NCBI GenBank assembly: GCA_029068025.1
Contig: JAIEDJ010000334.1
Coordinates: 1 to 10,949, forward strand
DNA from: Oscillospiraceae bacterium
Lineage (GTDB): Bacteria; Bacillota; Clostridia; Oscillospirales; Ruminococcaceae
Length of the DNA: 10,949 nucleotides
Direction: 5' to 3'
The position numbers were made by a program, and so were the translations under genes. The notes beneath the pieces are model-generated. The model made no database searches. It was not told where the DNA came from and saw only the letters and a program-made list of their open reading frames with translations. Shown here one piece after another: positions 5,905-10,949 of the stretch (the stretch's first letter is position 1; each line of letters starts with the position of its first letter).

Positions 5905-5933
5905 TTGACTTTTAGCGGAAAATCCGCTATAAT
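5905..5933 (+). promoter_or_regulatory. Promoter of the surface-protein gene
   Basis: TTGACT (5905-5910), a 17-base spacer and TATAAT (5928-5933) make a near-consensus sigma-A promoter. Transcription would start around 5940 and leave a leader of about 100 bases. Confidence 0.88.
5913..5929. promoter_or_regulatory. Operator palindrome, likely bound by the HTH regulator
   Basis: TAGCGGAAAATCCGCTA is a perfect inverted repeat with 7-bp arms and a 3-base centre. It fills the spacer between the -35 and -10 and overlaps the first two bases of the -10. Size and symmetry fit a dimer of a Cro/CI-type protein, and binding there would block polymerase. The partner is inferred from adjacency of the HTH gene. 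Confidence 0.75.
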
Positions 5934-5936
5934 ATG

Positions 5937-5981
5937 AATTGTGATCTTTTGGCGGCGTTTTTCGACAATGGGATCACAGTT
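5937..5981 (+). other. 5' leader stem-loop of the surface-protein mRNA
   Basis: AATTGTGATC (5937-5946) pairs with GATCACAGTT (5972-5981), 10 bp with one G-U pair and a 25-base loop. It starts at about the predicted first transcribed base, as mRNA-stabilising 5' hairpins do. Downstream a perfect A7T7 block (6004-6017) precedes the GGAGG at 6025-6029. Confidence 0.45.
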
Positions 5982-6037
5982 ATATTATTGCATTTTATGC
6001 GATAAAAAAATTTTTTTGATATGTGGAGGAAAAGACA

Positions 6038-7765
6038 ATGAACATTAAAAAAATTTCCGCGGCTGTTATGGCTGCGGCGGTGCTGGCGGCTGCGGCGCCC
6101 GTTATGGGAGCGGCAAACCCGTTCGGTATCGTGGCAAGCGCGGCGGAGGAGAAGCTGGTTACAGGAACGCTTGACGATGAGATTCTCGGAAAGATTTGGG
6201 ACGGAAATTGCATTCATTTGGGCAATGGGTATTATGTATTGCAGTCTGTTAAAAGTATTGAGGTTACCGGACCCTTTATGCCCGATTCTGTAACAGTAGT
6301 GGATAAGATCATTCGTATAGGAGATGAGGAAATTGAAAAATGGCGTTCTACCGGAAAACTTGAACCCGCAGAGGTTCAAAGTGATGTTGATCTGACCGGT
6401 TTTCAGTGTCGAAACGGCGATCTTATGTACAATGATAATATTTTGTTCTCCAATGGTGCACAAGGACTTTTCAATGTTCTTAAGATCGACAAGGATTCGG
6501 GTAAATTGACTAAGGTCTATGATTTTACGGGCGAACCTTGGTCGGATGCTTTTTTAAGCGGAGACGGCTATTGCGTTAATTATGAAAACTCATCAAATGG
6601 CAGCACTATTAAAGCCGTATACAGTCCGACAGGAGAAAAGATCACTTTGCAGACTAATTATAACGGCGAGTTATATGGTGCCACGGGAAAGTATGTCTGC
6701 TATGTATTTTCGTGGGCTATGTTCAGCCTATACGGTATTTGCCCCGATGGAAGCGTTGAAGAAGTCTGCAAGAGCTGCACTGTCGATAACTTCACATATG
6801 ATTTTATTCAAGTAAGCAATAATATTAATTTAGGCGGTGAAAAATTCAATAAGATAATCGCCGCCGATGGGAAAACCTATGATATCGGTGGATCCGATGG
6901 TAAAGTTATGTCCGTTAACGGAACGACCGCTGTAAATTACACAGATGGTAAATATGTACTTATCGATCTTAACAACAACGGCAAAGCGATCTCTAAGACA
7001 TATTTTTATATGTCGACCGGCGATAACGGCAAGACCTTCCGTGTACAGACCGAAGACGGCAAGTGGGGATATGTCGATGGCACAGGCAAGGAGCTTGCGC
7101 TGTTTGACGCCGCAGGCAGCTTCTACAGAAACAATTTGTATGCTCCCGTTGTCAAGGATGGCAAGGGCTGGCTGATCGACAGAAATATGAATCAGGTTTC
7201 CGAGAAGATAGACGCGAACAACTGCTTTACCGATGATAATGAACTGTTCGACTTTTCCACTACCGACGGTACTGTTTTCGTAACTTCTTCATCTAAGGGT
7301 ATTGGCGCTTCTTCCGATCCCGGCAAGCCCTCCGGCAATGAGACCGCGCTTTCTGACAAGACTTCCGGCGTTTCCGTAAGCGGTGATTTTCCCGCAGGCA
7401 CCACGCTTAAGGCAAGCAAGACCAAGAAGAGCGATACTGCTTTTGTTGTTGACGTATCGCCTGTTGACGCGAACGGAAACAAGGTTCAGCCGAACGGCGC
7501 GGCTGTCGTAATGGCGGTGATCCCCGAGCTGAAGGGCAAGAGCGTGAATGTTTACCGCGTAACAGACGGCAAGTACACCAAGATGAACTCATGGTCGGAC
7601 GGCGACAGTATCTTCTTCACTACTACGCATTTCAGTGAGTTTGAGATAACCACCGAGCAGAGGGAAGAATCCAACCCCAATACGGGTGCGAAGGGAACAG
7701 TCGGTCTGGCGGCTGCCGCTCTTATTGCCACAGGTTTGCTTGTTGTCAGCAAGAAGAAAAGATAA
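6038..7765 (+). CDS. Secreted, probably sortase-anchored cell-surface protein
   Basis: This 575-aa protein has a signal peptide: basic NIKK, hydrophobic Ala-rich core (6-26) and probable cleavage after VASA (about 35). Residues about 40-330 form a beta-rich region of unknown family. A 'DGKWGYVDGTGKE' unit followed by a related 'DGKGWLID' unit (about 336-385) resembles WG-type beta repeats. A Ser/Gly-rich linker follows, then a beta-sandwich stalk-like module (about 440-540) with VYRV and 'FTTTHFSEFEI', common before the anchor in Clostridia surface proteins. The C-terminus is NPNTG (546-550), a hydrophobic stretch and KKKR, a sorting signal with NPxTG in place of LPxTG. The open frame begins at GTG 6023, but GGAGG (6025-6029) shows ATG 6038 is the start. 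Ligand or target unknown. Codon use in 6190-6700 is more AT-rich than in neighbours. Confidence 0.88.
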   Translation: MNIKKISAAVMAAAVLAAAAPVMGAANPFGIVASAAEEKLVTGTLDDEILGKIWDGNCIHLGNGYYVLQSVKSIEVTGPFMPDSVTVVDKIIRIGDEEIEKWRSTGKLEPAEVQSDVDLTGFQCRNGDLMYNDNILFSNGAQGLFNVLKIDKDSGKLTKVYDFTGEPWSDAFLSGDGYCVNYENSSNGSTIKAVYSPTGEKITLQTNYNGELYGATGKYVCYVFSWAMFSLYGICPDGSVEEVCKSCTVDNFTYDFIQVSNNINLGGEKFNKIIAADGKTYDIGGSDGKVMSVNGTTAVNYTDGKYVLIDLNNNGKAISKTYFYMSTGDNGKTFRVQTEDGKWGYVDGTGKELALFDAAGSFYRNNLYAPVVKDGKGWLIDRNMNQVSEKIDANNCFTDDNELFDFSTTDGTVFVTSSSKGIGASSDPGKPSGNETALSDKTSGVSVSGDFPAGTTLKASKTKKSDTAFVVDVSPVDANGNKVQPNGAAVVMAVIPELKGKSVNVYRVTDGKYTKMNSWSDGDSIFFTTTHFSEFEITTEQREESNPNTGAKGTVGLAAAALIATGLLVVSKKKR

Positions 7766-7794
7766 TCTCTTCATGTAATCCTCTATACACAGGG

Positions 7795-7832
7795 CGCACC
7801 TCGAAACTCCGGGGTGCGTTCAGTTTGTATAA
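7795..7832 (+). terminator. Terminator of the surface-protein gene
   Basis: CGCACC (7795-7800) pairs with GGTGCG (7813-7818), extended by three inner pairs (one G-U) around a 6-base loop. TTCAGTTTGTAT follows, a moderate T-tract. It ends the transcript about 30 bases after the stop. The AT-rich stretch 7833-7927 up to the next promoter shows nothing further. Confidence 0.65.
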
Positions 7833-7927
7833 AAGGTTTTTTCTTGATCAAGGCGCTTTTGCGTTTGCTTTTAGAGAGGGCATTGACTCGGTTTTTTTAA
7901 ATTATTGAAAAAAAATCAAAAAAGTAC

Positions 7928-7956
7928 TTGACAAATGGTTATAAACAGTATATACT
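7928..7956 (+). promoter_or_regulatory. Promoter of the GntR/ABC operon
   Basis: TTGACA (7928-7933, consensus), a 17-base spacer and TATACT (7951-7956, 5 of 6) form a strong sigma-A promoter. Transcription should start near 7963, about 35 bases before the regulator's ATG at 7997. Confidence 0.88.
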
Positions 7957-7958
7957 GT
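7945..7958. promoter_or_regulatory. Palindromic operator over the -10, likely for the YtrA-type regulator
   Basis: ACAGTATATACTGT is a perfect 14-bp palindrome that covers the entire -10 hexamer. The flanks (TATAA on the left, ATATA on the right) extend the symmetry loosely. Autoregulation from a palindrome in the own promoter is usual for YtrA-type GntR repressors; that this protein binds here is inferred. Confidence 0.72.
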
Positions 7959-7996
7959 ATATATGAGATATAAACACTATGAACGGTGGTGAACAG

Positions 7997-8362
7997 ATGA
8001 TCATTTTACAGAACAGTGATGTTCCGATCTATAAGCAGATCGCCGCGCAATTCAAGGACGATATTATGAGCGGCATTATCGCCGAGGGCGAATATCTTCC
8101 TTCAATACGCGGACTCGCCAAGGACCTGAAGATCAGCGTCATTACGACTATGAAGGCGTATGAACAGCTGACGGAGGAAGGGCTTATTTCCTCGGTTCAG
8201 GGAAAGGGCTATATCGTAAATCCTCAGGACAGGGAGATGGTTCGCGAACAGCATTTAAGGCTGCTTGAACAGCATCTGCAGAACGCGCTTGAGTCCGCAA
8301 AGCTCGCGGGGGTCTCGCGCGATGAGCTTATTAAGATGATAGACGTTTTATGCGATAATTGA
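7997..8362 (+). CDS. GntR family transcriptional regulator, YtrA subfamily
   Basis: This 121-aa repressor-type protein has an N-terminal GntR winged helix: 'PIYKQIAAQFKDDIMSG' (10-26), 'LPSIRGLAKDL' (34-44), the recognition helix ISVITTMKAYEQL (46-58) and the wing EEGLISSVQGKGYIV (60-74). The C-terminal part is a short helical tail of about 45 residues, too short for a FadR- or UTRA-type ligand domain, which is the mark of the YtrA subfamily. The frame opens at ATG 7979, but GGTGGTGA (7985-7992) lies between it and ATG 7997, so the latter is the start. It is first in an operon with an ABC ATPase and two membrane proteins, the standard YtrA arrangement, and probably senses an envelope or metabolite signal by an unknown route. 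Confidence 0.92.
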   Translation: MIILQNSDVPIYKQIAAQFKDDIMSGIIAEGEYLPSIRGLAKDLKISVITTMKAYEQLTEEGLISSVQGKGYIVNPQDREMVREQHLRLLEQHLQNALESAKLAGVSRDELIKMIDVLCDN

Positions 8363-8399
8363 TACGCGCTTGATTCGCTATTGGAGAGGAGTAATAATT

Positions 8400-8624
8400 A
8401 TGCTGATCTTTACACAGGACAGAAAGTGCGTTGTCAGGGCGCGGACGCTTCAGATACAGAGAAATATCGGCGGCGGCAAGGACGGAAAGTATATGATCTC
8501 GGCTTGTCCGGAGGGTCTGGGTACGGTGATCGCGGCGACATTCCCCGATGAGAAAACCGCTCTCGACGCGCTTGAAAAGGCGTTCCGCGCGTTTGCTGAC
8601 GGAGCGTCGAGCTACAGTTTTTAA
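8400..8624 (+). CDS. Conserved small protein of unknown function
   Basis: The product is 74 aa. 'MLIFTQDRK' at the start, a strand block with 'YMISACPEG', then 'FPDEKTALDALEKAFRAFADGASSYSF' (strands followed by one helix, about 48-70) match a small Firmicutes family I recall that opens with 'MLIxTQDxK' and ends with a helix carrying 'A..aL..i' and a Tyr-rich tail. Members often sit on mobile elements or beside transport genes; function is unknown. GAGAGGAG (8384-8391) is 8 bases before ATG 8400; the open frame from 8370 lacks such a site and is not used. It lies between the regulator and the ABC ATPase with short gaps on both sides, so it is part of the operon. There is no signal peptide. Confidence 0.8.
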   Translation: MLIFTQDRKCVVRARTLQIQRNIGGGKDGKYMISACPEGLGTVIAATFPDEKTALDALEKAFRAFADGASSYSF

Positions 8625-8636
8625 GAGGTGAACAAG

Positions 8637-9521
8637 ATGGAAAACATTTTATCTGTTAAGGGACTGACAAAGAAATATTCAAAGTTTACGCTCGGAGGGT
8701 TAGACTTTGAGATCCCGAAGGGATTTGCCACCGCGCTTATCGGCGCGAACGGCGCGGGTAAGACCACGCTTATTGATCTGCTTTGCGGAGTTATCCACTC
8801 GGACGGCGGCGAGGTTACATATTTCGGCAAGGAACGCGATATAGACCGCGAGGAGCTGCGCGAAAGGATCGGCTACTGCGCGGCGCAGGGCTTTTTCCCG
8901 CAGGGATGGAGAGCGCGTGATATCGCGGAGTCGATGTCGGTCGCTTACCGTAAGTTCGACCGTGAGAAGTTCAACAAGCTCTGCAGCGAGATGGACGTTG
9001 ATAATGAGTTCGCCAAGAAGCAGCGTCAGATGTACAAGCAATCGGACGGAAACCGCATGAGAACGGCGCTGGCGGCGGTGTTCGCGCGGGAGACGGAGCT
9101 GCTGATCCTAGACGAGCCGGGAAGCTCGCTGGATCCGCTGATGAGGGATAGGCTGTGCGACAGGCTGCGCGAGTATCTGGATGATGGAGATGGTGAGAAG
9201 TCAATAATTTTCTCAACGCACAATATCGCGGATATGGAGAACGCCGCCGATCACGCGGTCTTTATGGACAAGGGACAGATCATCGAGAGCGGATTCGTCG
9301 AGGATCTCAAGGATAAGTACGTGATAGTCCGCGGCGACGCGAAGGATTACGACAATTCCAAGGCGCTTATGCTGTCGCACAGCGTCAACAAGACCGTTTT
9401 TGAGGGCTTGGCGCTCTCTTGCCACAGGAGCAGGTTCGAGGCGGAGGGCGCGGCGTGTGAACGCCCGACGCTCCAGCAGCTCAGCGTGGGTCTGCTCAGA
9501 TATGCGGAGGAAAAACGATGA
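8637..9521 (+). CDS. ABC transporter ATP-binding protein
   Basis: This 294-aa cytoplasmic ATPase would power the two membrane proteins downstream. It has Walker A GANGAGKTT (36-44), Q-loop Q84, Walker B LLILDEP (155-161), D-loop SSLD (163-166) and switch His H195. The signature motif is QSDGN (135-139) where LSGGQ or LSKGM is usual, so the central Ser and Gly are kept while the third and last positions differ. The remaining 90 residues are a C-terminal extension, common in ABC-2 type or YtrB-like exporters. The frame opens at GTG 8628, but AAGAGGTG (8623-8630) serves ATG 8637. Its stop overlaps the next start (ATGA). The likely task is export or resistance to an envelope-active compound, by analogy with YtrA-controlled operons; the substrate cannot be told. 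Confidence 0.93.
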   Translation: MENILSVKGLTKKYSKFTLGGLDFEIPKGFATALIGANGAGKTTLIDLLCGVIHSDGGEVTYFGKERDIDREELRERIGYCAAQGFFPQGWRARDIAESMSVAYRKFDREKFNKLCSEMDVDNEFAKKQRQMYKQSDGNRMRTALAAVFARETELLILDEPGSSLDPLMRDRLCDRLREYLDDGDGEKSIIFSTHNIADMENAADHAVFMDKGQIIESGFVEDLKDKYVIVRGDAKDYDNSKALMLSHSVNKTVFEGLALSCHRSRFEAEGAACERPTLQQLSVGLLRYAEEKR

Positions 9522-10159
9522 AGATGCTTGATTCCTGCAAGGTGATGTACGGAAAGAACAATTTTGCGAAATTATTTTTCGCGGGGATCGTCAGTACGGC
9601 GATAATGCTGATCGGCGTGGTCATAAGAAACCTTGTGCAGAATGAAGCGGCTCACGACTTTATTGACGGCTTTTGCACGAGCTTCGGCGGCGCTGTCAAT
9701 ATATTCATCTCGGTTCTTGCGATAGCAGGAGCCTTTGGAGCGGTAAAACGTATCAACCCCGGTTATAAGTATTGTCACTCGATCGCGGGCGGCAGGGAGC
9801 ATTTTAAGCGCGCTCTGATATCCGCCAATCTGATGGGGCTTGTTCTCACGGCGCTGTACGCGGCAGTCGGAGCGGTATTCTATAATAGCATTTTCATGAC
9901 CTATATGGTGTTCGCGGCGCTTTTTGTGATGGGCTTGGGCGATCTTGCCGGAGGATCAAAACACCAATGGGCTCAGATCGTGTCGTTTATGGTGGTCGGA
10001 TTTGTGTGCGGATTTATCCCGGGATTCCTCGGCGAGGACGCGGAGGATCTGCCTTTGTGGATAGGAGCGGCGCTGATCGGCGCGGGCGCGGTGTTCTATA
10101 TTATCTGCCTGATGATCACCTTGATAAGGGCCGACAGGATATGGGCAAGGGAGGAATGA
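9518..10159 (+). CDS. ABC transporter membrane protein (first subunit)
   Basis: This 213-aa integral membrane protein has about six predicted helices (near 17-37, 57-76, 100-121, 124-144, 151-169 and 180-203). The short basic N-terminus and the 'RADRIWAREE' end face the cytoplasm. ATG overlaps the ATPase stop as ATGA, which indicates translational coupling, and the spacing to the next gene is 4 bases. The family is not recognised by motif; the layout is that of a compact ABC-2 type permease half without a large outside loop. It presumably pairs with the next protein to form the channel driven by the upstream ATPase. Confidence 0.85.
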   Translation: MKMLDSCKVMYGKNNFAKLFFAGIVSTAIMLIGVVIRNLVQNEAAHDFIDGFCTSFGGAVNIFISVLAIAGAFGAVKRINPGYKYCHSIAGGREHFKRALISANLMGLVLTALYAAVGAVFYNSIFMTYMVFAALFVMGLGDLAGGSKHQWAQIVSFMVVGFVCGFIPGFLGEDAEDLPLWIGAALIGAGAVFYIICLMITLIRADRIWAREE

Positions 10160-10163
10160 TATT

Positions 10164-10835
10164 ATGCGTAGCTTGAAGCTGCTTTTTAAGAGCTGGTACA
10201 ATATGAAGGCTTTTTTCTGGATCGCGATAGTTTTATCTCTGGCTGGCGGTTCTCTGCCGTTTATCATGCACGAGGCATTTGGCAGCGAGGACTATATGAT
10301 GCCGAAGATGTTCATATTCTTCCCGATGATAATGTTCACGGAGCTTGGGCTGATCTGCGGGTGCCGGGATATCTGCGCCAACAGGCTTATGCGCTCCATG
10401 CCGATCGCGAAGGAGCTGTATACAAAAGCCGTGCCTACGTTTATCATTATCCTGACGGTCGGGGCATCCGCTGTTTTTATGACCGCGTATTTCATTTTTC
10501 TCGGAGTGATCGGCGCGGAGGTGCAACATTTTTCAGATACGCTGGTGTGCGGAGTGATCTTTTTCCTGCCGGTACTTGTTTTGTCGCCGCTTGCAGCGAG
10601 AGTTCCCGGCGGCGGATTGATGGCGGTATACGCGATGTTCCTGCCTGCCATTGTTGTGATACTTATCGGAGGGGATAAGGTGAAACATACGGGATTCGGG
10701 CTGCCGCTGTGGGCATCCGCGGCGATGCTTGCGGGAACGCTGGCTGTCGGGATCGCGGCGGCGTTTTGGATCAGCGCGGTGAGATATAAGAAAAGCAACG
10801 TTAAGATCGTGCAGCAGCAGATGCCGGTCGAATAA
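10164..10835 (+). CDS. ABC transporter membrane protein (second subunit)
   Basis: This 223-aa membrane protein has about six helices (near 16-35, 48-68, 90-115, 125-146, 150-168 and 181-206). A cytoplasmic loop 'CANRLMRSMPIAKELYTKAVP' (key features: Arg/Met and the MPIAKE motif, about 70-89) follows helix 2. 'R-S-M-P-x-x-K-x-x-Y' after helix 2 is typical of small ABC-2 type permeases. It starts 4 bases after the previous stop, with AAGGGAGGA (10147-10155) inside the end of the preceding gene. It likely forms a heterodimer with that protein. It is the last gene of the operon visible here; no strong terminator follows in the remaining 114 bases. Confidence 0.85.
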   Translation: MRSLKLLFKSWYNMKAFFWIAIVLSLAGGSLPFIMHEAFGSEDYMMPKMFIFFPMIMFTELGLICGCRDICANRLMRSMPIAKELYTKAVPTFIIILTVGASAVFMTAYFIFLGVIGAEVQHFSDTLVCGVIFFLPVLVLSPLAARVPGGGLMAVYAMFLPAIVVILIGGDKVKHTGFGLPLWASAAMLAGTLAVGIAAAFWISAVRYKKSNVKIVQQQMPVE

Positions 10836-10904
10836 ATTTGTATTATTTTGTATCATATTTCCTTGGCGGTATTGAAAAACCGAAAAAAGTATGTGTTATT
10901 TTTA

Positions 10905-10933
10905 TTGACATGTGAAGGCTAGGTTTTTACTGT
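10905..10933 (+). promoter_or_regulatory. Possible promoter for a gene beyond the window
   Basis: TTGACA (10905-10910) is a perfect -35, but the hexamer 17 bases on, TACTGT (10928-10933), matches the -10 consensus at only three positions. TGACAT (10907-10912) and ATGTCA (10944-10949) form an inverted repeat around it. The window ends before any start codon can be judged. Confidence 0.3.
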
Positions 10934-10949
10934 GAAAAAATTTATGTCA

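Noticed and set aside
6023..6037. GTG at 6023 as start of the surface protein
   Set aside because: It lies on the Shine-Dalgarno for ATG 6038 and would put acidic residues before the signal peptide.
1..10949. tRNA, rRNA or insertion-sequence transposase genes
   Set aside because: Read on both strands without finding cloverleaf-like runs, rRNA segments or transposase motifs.

Overview
The window looks like a chromosomal segment of a gut-type Clostridia bacterium, most like Ruminococcus or another Oscillospiraceae. The evidence is moderate GC with GC-leaning codon choice, strong AGGAGG-type ribosome sites, sigma-A promoters close to consensus, a sortase-type surface protein ending in NPNTG, and a eukaryote-like stand-alone AICAR transformylase paired with a PurO-type IMP cyclohydrolase. 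This assignment is inference; no rRNA or other taxonomic marker is present.

Region 1 (1-3955, all + strand) starts inside a gene whose Ser/Asp-rich linker leads into a C-terminal domain. Next comes a PurO-family IMP cyclohydrolase. It is followed by what looks like an accessory cluster: two tandem CbrC/UPF0167 paralogues (the second carrying an uninterrupted run of 14 A), a nested imperfect inverted repeat of about 100 bp, two tandem paralogues that may be NTF2-fold/RhsIA-like immunity proteins, a short run of TTGACAGT-type repeats, and a small acidic orphan protein. I read this as a possible polyimmunity or accessory island. No toxin gene is visible in it.

Region 2 (3956-5639) holds a 47-aa gene on the minus strand with its own perfect-consensus promoter, Shine-Dalgarno and terminator. 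It is followed by the stand-alone AICAR formyltransferase on the + strand. PurO and this enzyme together would perform the last two steps to IMP that one bifunctional PurH performs in most bacteria. Here about 3 kb of unrelated genes separates them.

Region 3 (5640-7850) is a divergent pair. A small Cro/CI-type regulator (minus) faces a 575-aa secreted, probably sortase-anchored surface protein (+). A perfect 17-bp palindrome lies between the -35 and -10 of the surface-protein promoter, so the regulator probably represses it.

Region 4 (7850-10949) is a compact operon: a YtrA-type GntR regulator, a 74-aa conserved small protein of unknown role, an ABC ATPase and two six-helix membrane proteins. 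It starts from a consensus promoter whose -10 overlaps a perfect 14-bp palindrome, a likely autoregulatory operator. The general layout is that of known YtrA-regulated ABC export or envelope-stress operons. The last 110 bases hold a possible promoter for a gene beyond the window.
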